A DNA stretch of 64,000 nt from Cardiocondyla obscurior (Eukaryota > Arthropoda > Insecta > Hymenoptera > Formicidae): the NCBI RefSeq assembly GCF_019399895.1, contig NC_091865.1, forward strand, positions 3,291,001 through 3,355,000. The letters run 5' to 3'. Below the pieces are notes generated by a model, which was not told the DNA's origin, did not search any database, and was given only the letters and a program-made list of their open reading frames with translations. Numbering within the stretch: the stretch's first letter is position 1; every line of letters starts with the position of its first letter. The position numbers and the translations under genes were made by a program. Below, piece by piece: positions 38,800-52,540 of this stretch.

Positions 38800-40434
38800 C
38801 ACTCACAGCGTCCGCAATACATACCATGGACTTGAAGGGAACACTCGATTAGGAAATAAATCGCTCAATATTGTACCTTAATTTCTTGGACCAGAGAGGA
38901 AAGGAATTCCTCAAAATGTGTCCCGTCGTCCTGGAGCGACTAATATGCGATTTTTCAGAATTGATTGTTTCGAGAAGCGACATTGCGTCACTTTGCGCGT
39001 ACTAGCTCAATACAATCTACTCAGTGAAATTTCTAGATATGCAGGAAAAAGAGTATAAGGAAAATGAATATACGACGAGTATAAATAAATGGAATGTTTT
39101 AGTCCAAAATTTGTGACTTAGATGTACCAAAGAATTACAAAAATGGATGTTTTGTGATAGAAACGAAAATTAAGCGAATATTTGATTGAATTGATGTGCT
39201 GCCTCCCTCTCTCCTGAGATAGAATGTTTATAGAATTAAATATCAGAATTTGCAAATGAGAAAATGTATAACAGCAGATTGGAAGCAAGTAACGGGCATA
39301 GTAAGACGATAAAATAAATAATTTTGGTATTTTGCTTAAAACTTGCTTAAAAAATAACGATATTGTATGCAAACGGCATAATATCTGCTACAAAAAGAAT
39401 GTATGTAACGGGTCCCTCAATAATTGTCAAGTATCGGCAAGTGGATTTCATAAAGCTTTAGCATTAGTGAGTAAGTGATTAGTGAATAAACGGAAATTAG
39501 AACCGGATGTTTGTATCTAAGAGAAGACGATATTGCATTATCGTAAAGCGAAAGATTAAGAATGTATATTTTTAAAACTTAGGCACGACGTTAATCGCGT
39601 TAATTTTTATTTTTATTTTTAAATAAATTTAATTAAAGTTTTTTCATGAATCATTAATTAGTCTTTACAATTTCTAAATTTGAAAATTATTTTATGTTTG
39701 AGTTATATCTATATGCTTAAACGATAAGAATACAACATATACATTCAGTTATATTTTCAGACACGTGAATATACTCGTAGCCTTCGTTTTTAATAACTGT
39801 GCGAGTTCCGGGTGCATACAGAACTGCAACAACAAAAAAAAAAACAAAGTTAAATGCGAGAATAAGCGTCAACTCACGAATGAGACATAAAAAGTTTATC
39901 GTGAATCCCGTCAGTACAGCTGGATATGTCGAGCGGGATTTGTTGTTTCTAGTACGTAAGCATGTAGATGGTAAGATATCAAAAATATTTATTTTTGTGA
40001 CAGGTAAACGTACTATCATTGTAAGATTCTAGATTGTAAAGACTGTGTGCTGCTAAAGAGAGAGAAGTGAATTGGATTAATTTCAGAAAAAAAAATTGAA
40101 AGAGAATATTCGAAGCAAGAAGCTTCTTTCTATCGATCTGGCATTAGAATGATCCATTGCCGAATATACGTGAAATATACATTTTATTATAATTAACTAA
40201 CGCAAATCGTGGAGACTGGACCAAGGCTTCCGCGATGAACGAAGATTTACTTGTGCGAAGTATATTTAATCATTTTCCATCACTGCCTACTTCTGGATAA
40301 CTATAAATAAGAAGGAGTAAACGAGTAAGATAAACGAAAAGAAAATCTACGATGCATCGAGACCAGCAAGTCTGATCGAAATCATCGACATTAGATTGGA
40401 AAGTGATAATTAAGGCTTATATTTATTTAGATTT
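38800..40434 (+). other. Downstream flank and probable 3' UTR of KChIP
   Basis: No coding exon was seen. Several AATAAA-type hexamers (for example near 39,084, 39,485 and 39,620) could end the KChIP transcript, and I cannot tell which is used. Short frames on both strands here look like chance. Confidence 0.4.
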
Positions 40435-40437
40435 GTA

Positions 40438-40865
40438 CACTGAGCGGCAGATATAACGTTTGCTGCGGCGACAGCGGTTAGTGTACACTGAGAAACAGAT
40501 ATGGCATTTGCCGCGGCGACGGTGGTTAGAGTATAACACTATCATGATGTGCGTCGATCCTCACACGAAACTCATAGTTAATATATCGCGATGCGCCGGC
40601 CGCTGAGAACCACCGAGAATTGAGGGAGAGAACACTCCCACTACTTCTTCCCCCGTTACCACCCTTTAGATTCGGTCCAGGATGGTGATCGAGAGAACGG
40701 GAGAGGAAGTAGTCGGACCGTTCTCTCCCTCAGTTCTCGGTGGTTCTCAGCGGTCGGCGCTTCGCGGTACATTAACTATGGATTTCGTGTGAGGATCGAC
40801 GCACATCACGATAGTGATACGCTAACCGCCGTCGCCGCGGCAAATGCCATATCTACCTCTCAGTG
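40438..40865. mobile_element. Long foldback (palindromic) MITE-like element
   Basis: Arms of about 147 bp (40,486-40,633 and 40,720-40,865) are inverted copies; the element begins CACTGAG and ends CTCAGTG. The inversion continues into the centre (CCCACTACTTC against GAAGTAGTC), so almost the whole 380 bp folds back on itself. To the left, 48 bp of the terminus is repeated as a tandem direct copy starting at 40,438. No transposase is encoded. I could not define a clean target duplication. It lies 1.6 kb past the KChIP stop codon and might be inside its 3' UTR. Confidence 0.7.
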
Positions 40866-43800
40866 TGCATGTTCCAAGTATCCTTTCATTATGTACGTTT
40901 CTTATAAAATACTCGAAACAGCGAATCGCTAACAGTTGTTTGGATTCTTTGATCTAGAGAATAACATGATGCGGCGACTAATTTTCTTAATAATTAAACT
41001 GACATAACTCCAATTCACGCAGTGTATCAATAATATGTCGAACGTGGAGAGACAGTACAAGAATACGAATAATAAAATTAGTGAGGAAATGAAAGAAACA
41101 CAGATTGTGCACGACAAGAATCACAGGCGTAAAGATTTCTTCGATTTTTAGCAGCGCCTATCTATATAGAGGATAAGACTTATATATAGATTGAGATAAA
41201 CATCGAATGTTGTCTCATATCACTCGATCACTACCGCATGTCTTTGAAGTTACGTAAATAAGTGTATAAAAGACAAAAACGGGGTAACTGTGTTGTTTAG
41301 AGACTTTCAAATTCGAAAATGAGGCATTAGTTTTAAATGCGAGAAGGAAAAGAAATAAATACTCGTACCCCACGATGATTAATCGGAAATAAGCTAAATC
41401 TAAATATGTTATGAGCTTTTTTTATGCGACGCCATTAGTTTTAGAATAACGTTATGGTTTTGTAAGAGTTAGCGAGACTAGACTGACGATACCTGGAATA
41501 TTACTAAGTTTGCAAGATATAGAAAAAAAAAAGCACACAAAATAATTTTTTAAACCAGAAGTTATAGCAGCAGTTATAGTACTTCAAAATGTGAATTCGC
41601 ATTATATCACGTCCTCTCGTATGCTTAATCCATATTATCTCAATGACACATTTGCACATACTCTTTCCTTTTATGTATAATGCTGAAATTTCCTCTAAAA
41701 ATATATAACGGTATATATTTCTCTATAGCTTTCATACTTATCAATATTATTTAGTATCTGTATTATGAGCTGCCAAACTGTTATCTTCTTTCGCAAACAT
41801 CGAGTTATTACTGGAAATTTCATAAAATTTTAGTAACGTAAGTTCGATCATAGTTTTATCAGTGTAATATCAGAAAATTTGGTTTGATTTAAATATGATC
41901 ACAAATTATTTTATACGAACAATGAAAAGTAAAATAATAATTTAAATAATATAATACAATTTTTGTTTTATCTTAAATTATTGTTAATTTTTGAGCATGG
42001 ATATATTTTTTATTATACAAACGAAAGAAAGTAATATAATGCTACATAATTTCAAATAGCATTAACTTCTCTTTAACTTACTATGCTAAACTATAATCGT
42101 GCCGTTCTGTTCAGTATTGGTGTATTTATATTACCGGACAATAAAGTTTATTGTAATCGATCAGAGACAAATAGAAAATAATTCGGAAAGCACAAGATTT
42201 AATATGAAATTGAAATTTGCACAAAATCAAGCTGATTCTCGCAATTATTATAATTTAAAAAGTTCTTTGTAACGAAATGCAACGTTTACGTATGCAATTA
42301 ACATATTTTCGGTTTTTCAACGCTTAAAATTTATGTCACGCGATTTACACGACGAGCAAAACTTGAAAAAAAAAATAATAAAAGCATTCTTTGATCAACT
42401 CTATCACGTGGATACTATCTACATGTAGCTAGTCTGCTACCAGGCTGTAATGCCTCACGAGTACTACTATCTTTACTCTCTTAATGTAGAAATACTATAT
42501 TCGAGTAGAATTCAAGAATCTGTCTGTCAAAATCTATCTTCTTCTCTGTAGATAGTTGAGTCTTTGTCGAAAATAATTTCGATGGTATCTATTTTAGATA
42601 TAGCTGCTGGACAGAAAAAAATACAACATGAAATTGATCTGTGAAAGTGATGTAAAACGTAAATGACGGAAGTACCAAGAGCGAGAAGGTATCCGTTGTT
42701 CACAAAGTCGAGAATTATATTTAAAAAGAATTATTAGATAGAAAATGAAAGACAATGGTCAGGTTGTACGTGTATAGCCGACAGATGGTCCAATCATAGA
42801 TTATATATTCATAACGGGGAAAATAAACGAAAACTTAAAAGAATAGCGCCTAATTGTGTTATGCGAGGTGTGAGAAACAGCGTGCGTACAGAAAGTTATG
42901 AATATATATATAAAATACAAAAAATAATGTGCCAGATATATATACATATATAGTATATATATATTTACTTATAATACGTATAAAATTATAAAAATGAATT
43001 TTCAATTAATTTAATATTTTAACCGTATAAATGGATGTTTTATTTGTCTTGCTTAAAACAAAACTAAGTAAAAAAATTTCTCAACTTAACTATATTAATA
43101 CAAAGAAGGGGATATAATAAAGGATATAATAAATAAATCACGTATTGAGCTTCTGGAATAATTAAGTATTTAAAAGTAAGACAATATTAAATATAATTGT
43201 TGTTTTAATTATTATGAATTATTTATTTATCTTTATAGTTATCATGTCAATTGTGTGAATATATTCCTTTGAAATTATTGCACAGGAAGCGCTTATCCTA
43301 GGGTAAATACAATGTGCTGTAAAAATGTATCACGCGGTTTCTCAAGCATCGTATAGTGAACACAACAAAGTTAAAAAGAAATTATATGATGTTAAACTGT
43401 GAAGGATTTTAAACAGATTATAAAAGGCAACAAGAGATATTCATATATTTTCAGTGTAAATCAAGTATGTGTATATACTTGTGGTAAGACTACGTATTTC
43501 ATAGCTTTAATGGCTCGCCGATGCCCAGGTGGAAGCAATCTTCTTTGGTAGCAATATCGAAATTGCGAGTTATGATCAACGACATCGACTATCTATGTCT
43601 CATTGTAAAAAAGAGAAGCTACATGGCCAATTTAATGTGTTCTGTTAACAAAGATGGTATGTTTCCACTCGAGGGAGAGCGCATAAAGGAGTAAACGTTT
43701 GGATGTTGATTGTTAAATGTTAGGATAGATGGGTACGACGTTATATCCTTTCAGCCCAAATTACGTGTTAAGTATTTGGATTTTGTCTCTTATCTTTGGC

Positions 43801-46119
43801 TATATTACGTCGTTATTTCGTCGGATTTCAATCAACGATATGTATCACCATTTGTTACAAAAGATATCATTGTTCGATTTAACGTAGCTCTTCTTTGTAT
43901 ATAGATTTCCTAGAAGAGAAATGTGAAATTTTATTTGCAGTAACGCAGTCACTGCCGTCGCTTTTCTGCAATGAAAATCAATTATAATTTTGAGCATTTT
44001 TTTTTTCTTTTTTAATACCGTCCCGAGAAAATTGTTAGGTTATTCATGACAAACAGACTATCTAAGTTATCGTATAAAATTCTTATTTGGAAAGATTTAT
44101 TGTATACGGCATATTTTAAGTCATGTATTGAACCTTATCATTATCTCATAATAATTATAAATTATTTACTTGTATCTTGAAAGCATGCATTTTATAAATA
44201 ATAAAGATAACCGATGTACATGTGTATTGTTATTTTATTCTTTCAGCATACAAGAAAATGTATTGAATTTTGATATAATTTGCTTGGAAAAAATTAAATT
44301 AATATTTATTTAATTTTTTTACTGGCGACATTAATTTTAATTCTCGATCGTAACTAAATTATTATTTATTTGTGCAAATTTTGATTTCAAAGAATCTTGT
44401 AATAAAATTAACTAATTATGTAACTCGTTTGGAAGTGTATAAAAAGCATGTATGATTTTTATTCGAATTTCAATTATTTGTTTTTCGAATTATTTACAAT
44501 ACCGAGATCTGTTACTTTAACGAAACTGGCTGCATTCATTCAGAGGGCATCTCTTTCTTTCTAATGTAGAGGAAGAAAGATAGCATCTGACCAAGTGCAG
44601 TCAGTTCAGATGAAATAAAGGAATTTGAAACCCCCCCCACCTACGCTCTCGGTCAGCCATCATTAGTTTCTCGGTGCTCCGCAACGGACGAACACGGCTT
44701 ACACCCGCGGTCGGAATTAATGATATTTTATTTGTTAAAAGTACACAGTCAACCTAAATTTACATCAAGATTGCTAACTAAAGTGATAAGCTATCGTCGG
44801 AGCATATTATTTATCGCGATCGTTAACAATCTGCGCGGATTACGATCGATATCTGTCGTGATTCAAATCATTGCGGTTAGTGAATACATATTTTAACATC
44901 GCGGTCACATAAAAATGATTTACATGGTATTTTTGAGGATTTCGAAGTGCGATTATGTCTGGCGTATTGCTCCTGATAGAAAATTCGGTATTTAATGCCT
45001 CTATATTGAATAGATACGATTTTGTAAAATGTTAATCTCCGAGAGTTTCATCAAACGAACTTCGCGCGATCGTAGCGTCGTTTTCTGCCTGTAGGTCGCA
45101 TCGGTAACGTGCGAGTTTTATTGCCGACGTCGCATTCTGGACGCAAAAAATTCGTCAAGTAAACTCCGTGCAATCGTAGCACAGTTTCGTCGCATCGCGG
45201 TATTGTACATGAATTAAATGAACTTGTGTGCGTTGTATTATGATGACGTACAATTTTTGAAAATGCGAATTTGAAAGTGAAGTGCATATATCTAAATGGT
45301 TATAATTGTATATGTGCTACATTTGGATTACTCTTGGATTACTCTTGGATTACACTTGGATTACTCTTGGATTACACTTGGATTACACTTGGATTACATT
45401 TGGATAATACTGATGCAGCAGATGAAATACCTCTACGGCGAAATTTGCAGCTTATACGGAACACGCAGTACTTCGATTGGTGAGTGAAACAATATTATAT
45501 TTGCATGTTATACAATAATTAATATTTTTCACTATTTTCTGTTTGACATTATTTATTACCGAAGTTTTAAAAATGCATATAATTTTTCCAAGAAACATAT
45601 TAATGTCTAAACTCATAAATTATGAAGTTTGATATAAAATAAAACTTTATTAATATTTTATCAATAATAGTTTTGAATTTAATTTAAATTGATAACATTT
45701 ATCATAAATTAATCTCCAAAAATGTTTGTTGTGATCCAGAAAATTGGAAATTATATCATTATACAGAAAAATCGTGAAAAAACGCATGACGATAAACATT
45801 CTTTTATTTTAATTAACAATGCCAGTATAGATCTAGTATATATTTCATACAGCTTAATTAATTCTACATGATTTGCTTAATATATACCAAAATTGAATTA
45901 AGAAATTGCATAGCGTTACACATTTCAAACTCATAAATGCTGTAACATTTCTTATTTTACAAGAGGAATAGTACAAATTGAAAAATTTTGCAATTATGCA
46001 ACATACGTACTTGATATAAAGATAAAAGAGGCCAAAATACATCAATCTCACAGATTGATGTATAAAACATTATCTAAAATTTTTTTTTAATAATTAATAC
46101 TATAAAGTTGTTGCGCTTG
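40866..46119. other. Intergenic gap between convergent KChIP and FNTA genes
   Basis: No supported exon was found. It contains an AT-rich (AT)n zone at about 42,900-42,966 and an 11-bp minisatellite at 45,323-45,410. The patch 44,600-45,480 is GC-richer and ends in a donor-like GATTG/GTGAGT at about 45,481, so an unrecognised first exon is possible. The two genes face each other across this gap, so it probably holds both 3' UTRs. Confidence 0.4.
45323..45410 (+). repeat. 11-bp minisatellite, eight units
   Basis: Eight consecutive 11-mers of TTGGATTACTC or TTGGATTACAC, the last two degenerate, occupy 88 bp exactly. The period is not a multiple of three, so the overlapping open frames through it are periodic by-products rather than genes. 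Confidence 0.9.
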
Positions 46120-47529
46120 TTAATCCGAATCGTCCGTTTTCAATTTTATTGATAACTGACTAGCTATATAGTCCCAATACCGCCATCTTATTGTATCATA
46201 TTTTTCCGACAAGTCCTTGCACAGCTAATGAAAAATTACATATTAAAAAAAATAACAATACGGCATTATAAAATGTGTAATGTTATAAGAACAAACTTAC
46301 CTCGTGTGCAAAATGAATATTTAATAAAGAGGACGGGGTTTCATCAGACAAAGATCTTTCTTGAGAAATATCAATCATACAGGCCAGTAAATGATTAGTG
46401 CGGCATCCTCCCCTGTACATTTCTTCGCATTTATGTCTCACTTTTTCGTTATATCCTAACCCTTTGCTATGATGTAACAATATTCTAAAAACAAATTCAT
46501 AAGTAATTATCAGATCAGAATATTCCTTTTCCAATTAATCTTCTGATATATCAAGAATACCCTCTTAAATAATTCCAAGCGCTCTCATTTTCTGTCTCTA
46601 GCTCAATCTTTTCCAATGTGAAATCAATTTCCCTATCTATCACTTCTTGCTCGAACTTTGTTGTATTGCTTATTACAAAATAACGCTGATTCCAAGCAGA
46701 ATTATTGCGGACATCGTCATTTAATAGCTGTTCTACATATTCCAATTCCTTGTCATATAAACTAAAATCATATAATTGATATATAGGTTGTTTCAGTTGT
46801 AAAAAAAAAAAAAATATTAGGTAAAATATGCTTCATGTAAATATATGTAAAATACTTGCTTAAAAGTTTGTATGCACCACTGACGATGTTGCCAGGCATG
46901 GTAATTCTTTGCATCTTTATGTAAAACAGTCTCTATGAATGGTAACTCTTGGCTAGGATCTTGCAGCCATTCAATAATAATCTTTCTATGGTGCCATACT
47001 TGATAATTTTTAGAATTGCACATTATCATTTGATCTGTATATTTTAATTCCTCATATAAGTTTTTTGACAAAGCTTTAAGTATCTCTCTTCTGTATTGCC
47101 AGACAGTATAATTGGCTGGATTAAGCCATATACAGACTTCTGTTAAAGCTAATGCACGTTTTGACTTTTCTCCTAACTTTAGAATGGCACGAAAATAATC
47201 ATAGGCATCCTTAACTAAAAATTAACATAAAAATATGAAATGCACAATTCATTAAAGTAGAATGTCCTTGTAGATTAATGATTTTGATACAATGACGCGA
47301 GATATAATTTTTATTTTACATTATCTGTAAATTATAATTTAAAAAATTAGTGTAATTTTTAAAATTATATATACTCACACTTTTCGGAATACGCGATTGA
47401 TACAACCGGGTGAGGGCCATCATCCTGAGATAAAGGAGTCACGTCGCTCCACTCATCGCGATCTTTGTACAAAATCCACGATGTTTTTTCATCGCCGCAA
47501 TTTAATTCGTCGTCAGAAGTGTCGGACAT
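46120..47529 (-). CDS. FNTA: Protein farnesyltransferase/geranylgeranyltransferase type-1 subunit alpha
   Basis: This subunit pairs with either the farnesyltransferase or the GGTase-I beta subunit to attach isoprenyl groups to CaaX proteins such as Ras and lamins in the cytosol. Five exons are read: 47,529-47,379; 47,214-46,860; 46,761-46,561; 46,484-46,301; 46,224-46,120, giving 331 residues, close to but a little shorter than the vertebrate enzyme. The alpha-prenyltransferase repeats are plain: ANYTVWQYRR, KNYQVWHHRK, KNYHAWQHRQW, NNSAWNQRYFV and NESAWNYLRG, each with the Trp of the PPTA repeat. The start ATG opens an acidic N-terminus. Intron 2 joins in frame only if a GC donor (GCAAGT at 46,859) is used. 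The gene is convergent with KChIP and lies 1.4 kb from the mitochondrial Hsp70 on the same strand. Confidence 0.95.
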
Positions 47530-48955
47530 TGTTCTCTTCCCCAATACAAGTTTCTGTTATCGTAGAGTGAGAATAAAATAGCCAAAGTCGCCCTCAACAA
47601 ATTCTAACCTAATTCACTTTCGTACTCCGTTCAGTTCCAAAACACATTCTGAGTATTCTGACAACATAGAAAACTACTTGTTACTCGCTACGTTTATCAC
47701 AATAGTACAGTTGGCATTATATGTCTGCACATTTGATGATAGACACTTTAAAATCGTCTATCTCATCTAGATATTTTATATATCGTGATTTTTAACTAAA
47801 AAAAACACGATTAGATTTATTATCAATAATGATAATGTCACAAAGAATGTTGATAGGGGCCATTCCGACTGCTTTCGTAAGACAATTAATACTCTATACA
47901 CTAACGCCATCAATATCCACTTCACCGTTTGACATTAATTTAATTTATACTTTTGATAAAATTACATTTTGATCCATATCTGAAACATTCCCGAATTATC
48001 CATTTAAAGTATTAATTATTCTGAAATATTTATATGTCTAAAGAAATTATGGGAGTAAAATATATTAGAGTGGGGAATAATTATTCTCTTGAAATCAATA
48101 AAAAATTAATTTCGTTGTACGTTAAAATTCGGATTTATTGAACAACAAAACGGATTCATAAAATTTAACTCTTGTTTAAGATATTTAAATAAAAAAAGAA
48201 ATCAAATAAGTTGATTACATCGTAATATACAACTATATTCACTACGATAATCTATATATTGTATAGCGATTACAAAATAAACTCATTTTGCACAGAAACA
48301 TTCATCTCACTCTCTCAAATCTATATTTTTATCTCACACTTATTCATTGTATGTGCTTACAAAGCATTCTACAGTAGCAAATTTGTTAACAAATTATTTC
48401 CATATTATTTTTGGTACAAGTCATTTTACAATAATTATAACTGTGAATATATTGATATTCTGCACGTCTCGTAGGCTGCACAAAAACGATCATTTTGCAA
48501 TAGTCACATTACACAAGTGATAAACTATGTACATAACTTGTTATTTTATATAAACTGGCCAAACTTGCTATAAAATTGGCCATTAAGTATTACATGTTAT
48601 AATTTTCTGAATCTTATAATACAAATAATTTTGTATAATATTCAAAATGCAATACTATTTGTAAAAAAAAAAAAAAAAAAAAATTACATAAATACCACAA
48701 AACTGCTATTTTATAATCAGAACCACTTACTGTGACAAAGGAAATTATTTTCTTTCTCCTTTCAAATATGAATAATACTTTATTTCTAATCAATTATTAT
48801 CGCGTAAAATATCGAATTTTAATTTACATTTGCCTTTCTTTAATTAGAATAAATGGTTTCTTTTTGAACTTAAAGAATAGCAATGGATGCTTATACAAAT
48901 ACGTGTGTGGAATCTGTTTTCCTTTTTTTACAGAACGTAAATTATTTTATTGAAA
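47530..48955. other. Spacer between FNTA and the mitochondrial Hsp70 gene
   Basis: This should hold the FNTA promoter (right after 47,529) and the Hsp70 3' UTR. No further exon was seen. A 20-base poly-A run lies near 48,663. Small frames here are AT-rich and not family-like. Confidence 0.4.
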
Positions 48956-51900
48956 TTAATTTTTCTCCTCCTTCTTCTCGCTTTCAGGTTCTTGTTGCGA
49001 TTGATTTTGACTTTGGCTTTGGTTTTCTCTTTCTGCCGCCATCTGTAGTAAACATTTCGTTTAAATAAAATAGAACGTTTGATCATATAAAGTATAATTA
49101 ATATTGCGCAAATGCACGCAAGCTCCCTAAAATTTTATATAATTTACCTTTTTGTACGCCATTTCAAACAGTTTCAAGCTTGCTTGTTGGAGTTCGTTCG
49201 TTTGCTTTTTTATTTCTTCAGGGTCTACATCGTCTTTTTTAGACAAAGTTTCTCGCAGTTTTGCAACTAATTCTTTAAGTTTATCACACTATAAAAGAAA
49301 AGAGAAAAAGTATAAATAATAAATTCTTGAAAATATTAAAAACGATAATAATATACCTCTTCTTGTGGTAACTGCGGTTTGAATTCTTCAAGCTTCGATT
49401 CTGTATCGTGTATAATTCCTTCAGCTTGATTAACAGCTTCAACTCTTTCCTTCTTAATTCTATCTGCTTTCGCGTATTGCTCGGCATTCTTAACCATATT
49501 TTCAATTTCATCTTTACTAAGGCCACCACTAGATTGAATAACAACTGTAAAAAAAAAGTCAGAAATGGATTTCACACATGTTCATAAAGAAAAAATAGTT
49601 TATCATTAATTATAGTAATGAAGTCAGTTGAATGTAGTCTACACTCTTTTCTTCGATTTTGTAGTTTCAGAGACGAAAAATATAAACATCATTTCAGCAT
49701 TTTCGTTTGTCTAACATAACATATAATAAAAAATTTACATACTCTGTTGTTCTTTGCCAGTTCCCTTATCTCTGGCTGAAACATGCACAATACCGTTTGC
49801 GTCGATATCAAACGTTACTTCTATTTGTGGTACGCCTCTTGGTGCAGGTGGAATACCAACTAGACTAAACTGTCCTAGAAGTTTGTTATCACCAGCCATT
49901 TCTCGCTCGCCTTGATGAACTTTAATCTCCACTTGTGTCTGGCCATCCGCTGCTGTAGAAAATACCTGACTCTTCTTCGTAGGTATCGTTGTATTACGAG
50001 AGATTAATCTCGTAAATACACCGCCAAGTGTTTCAATGCCTAAAAAAAATTTTTAACTTATACATTGATCACAGTGTAACTCTATTTGTGATGTTAATTG
50101 AATGAAGGATCAGGTAAAATAATGTCTTCATTTACTATCAGCGAGAAGATTAGTCAAACATCATAGTTTCGTATTAAAAAAAAAAAAAATATTAAAACAA
50201 TTTAAATACGATTTTACCTAATGACAAAGGTGTGACGTCAAGAAGCAAAACATCTGTTACATCTCCAGCAAGTACACCTCCTTGTACCGCAGCGCCGACT
50301 GCTACTGCTTCATCTGGATTTACAGCTTTCGAAGGCTGTCTGCCAAATATTTCTTGAACAGTTTGTTGTACTTTAGGAACTCTGGTCATACCACCGACCA
50401 ATAAAACCTCTCCGATATCAGATTTTGATACTTCGGCATCGGAGAGTGCTTTCTGACACGGTTGAATAGTACGCTTAATCAAATCGTTTACAAGACTTTC
50501 GAATTTACTTCTAGATAGTTTAAGATTTAAATGCTTTGGTCCACTAGAATCCATAGTGAGATAGGGAAGGTTTATATCGGTTTGAAGTGAACTTGATAGC
50601 TCTATTTTAGCTTTTTCTGATGCTTCTTTCAATCTTTGCATTGCCATTGCATCTTTAGTCACATCTAAACCTTGCTGCAAAAATCAATTATTAACACAAA
50701 TTTATTGCAAATCGAATAAATATATCAAATAATTAATTTCGTTATAAAAAAAAATGTATACCTCTTTTTTGAATTCAGATACGAGATAATTAACCAATGC
50801 ATTATCAAAATCTTCTCCTCCCAAAAATGTATCTCCATTTGTAGATTTTACTTCAAAGACACCTTTCTGAATTTCTAAGATTGAAATATCGAAAGTACCC
50901 CCACCTAAGTCATAAACAGCAATGCTGAAAACAGAACGATACAGTAATCATAAGTAATTTTCTTTCTATACAATATAAAAAAAAAAAGTAACATAATTTT
51001 CAGTAAAATATTTCAACACAAGATATTTTTAGAGACGAAAAATAAGCATCATTATTAAAAAATTGTTTTCTTTTTAATATTAATTATATAATTGCATCAC
51101 TGTAATATTATGTAACTATATTTTCTTACATTTTATCTTCCTGTTTATCCATGCCATAAGCTAATGCAGCTGCTGTTGGCTCATTAATTACACGAAGTAC
51201 ATTCAATCCCGCGATCTGACCAGCGTCCTTTGTCGCCTGTCGTTGTGAATCATTAAAATATGCCGGTACAGTTATAACAGCATTTTTTACTGAAGTATTT
51301 AAATAAGATGCAGCAGTTTCCTTCATCTTCATAAGTACAAACGCCCCTATTTGACTGGGTGAATACATTTTTCCATCAGCACCTTGAACCCATGCATCCC
51401 CATTAGACGCTTTCACAATTTTATAAGTTACACTTTTCCTACAAAAATAGATTACATATTAAAACAGATAATCATGTTGCAATAAATTGTGTTAATAACA
51501 GTCCAATACTTACATATCTTTCTTTACTTCAGGGTCTTCATATCTCCGTCCAATTAATCGTTTTGTTGCATAAAATGTGTTAGCAGAATTTGTGACCGCT
51601 TGGCGTTTTGCAGGCATACCGACCAAACGTTCGTTGTCTAATAATAAAAAAAATAGAAAAATTATTTATATATTACAAAAATAATACTTTTTTCATATAT
51701 ATTACATTGTAACAAATAACTTATAAACGATTGATAATGATATTGCTATAAAGTTAAACGTTATTAAATATAATTTAATAATAACCTTTCGAAAAAGCAA
51801 CATATGATGGGGTAGTCCTAGATCCTTCTGCATTTTCTATAACTTTAGCTTGCTTTCCCTCCATTACTGCTACACAGGAAAATGTAGTTCCAAGATCTAT

Positions 51901-52540
51901 GCCAATAACCGCACCCTTAACACCTTCGTTTCTGCTCAAACAAATTGATAAAAATAATTGCTATATAGCTTGGAAAAATTTATTTTACATTTATTCTGTT
52001 TTTAATTAATAATAAATTAATAACTTACTTATACCGATACTGTTGCATATCGGTAAATCGATTAGGTACAGTGACTGTCGGAGCTGCAACCTAAAATATG
52101 AAAAATATGTATATTTAAATATATATTAATCCAAGAGAGCAATTTATTGCGAAAGGATCCCACCTATAAAGGTATTACAATCGTTAAACAATAAGTTATT
52201 TAATAACGGGACATTTTATCAAACGTGGGATGGACATGCCGGTTATAAAATCGTCGTGGCGATTAAATTAACGTGCAGTAAAAATTCCTCGCGACACGTG
52301 GCTGCGAACCAATTCAGGATAATTCGCGTATGATAATTAAGAAGCATAGCCAATTAAGATCATACTTGATCTCTTACGAGACGAGCGGATAGGAACGATT
52401 GTGAGTTAGAATAGGCCGTGGGAGTGTGATATCGGTATCGTACGTACATTTTTCAAAATCGTGCTGAATTGCTGTTTCCTGGCGATGTCACAGGCAACGC
52501 CGGTGCAGCTGCGGTTCAGTAATCTCGCGGCGGTCAACAT
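48956..52540 (-). CDS. Hsc70-5: Mitochondrial heat shock protein 70 (mortalin)
   Basis: An ATP-driven chaperone of the mitochondrial matrix that pulls preproteins through the inner membrane and aids folding and Fe-S cluster assembly. Eleven exons join in phase: 52,540-52,448; 52,090-52,029; 51,931-51,786; 51,637-51,514; 51,438-51,130; 50,924-50,762; 50,674-50,218; 50,039-49,743; 49,544-49,357; 49,288-49,148; 49,042-48,956, giving 688 residues, the family's usual length. Residues 1-31 form an Arg-rich presequence. The phosphate-1 motif starts near residue 63 (IDLGTTFSC), phosphate-2 near 247 (VYDLGGGTFDIS), the adenosine motif near 391 (LVGGMTRVP), and the linker DVLLLDVTPLSL near 440. The C-terminus is a Q/S then K/E-rich tail without the cytosolic EEVD. 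One oddity is Phe where mitochondrial Hsp70s usually have Asn in GTTNS. Confidence 0.97.

Noticed and set aside
45271..45487. Overlapping frames encoding Leu-Asp-Tyr-Trp-Ile-Thr repeats
   Set aside because: They are translations of the 11-bp minisatellite, which is open in several frames by composition.
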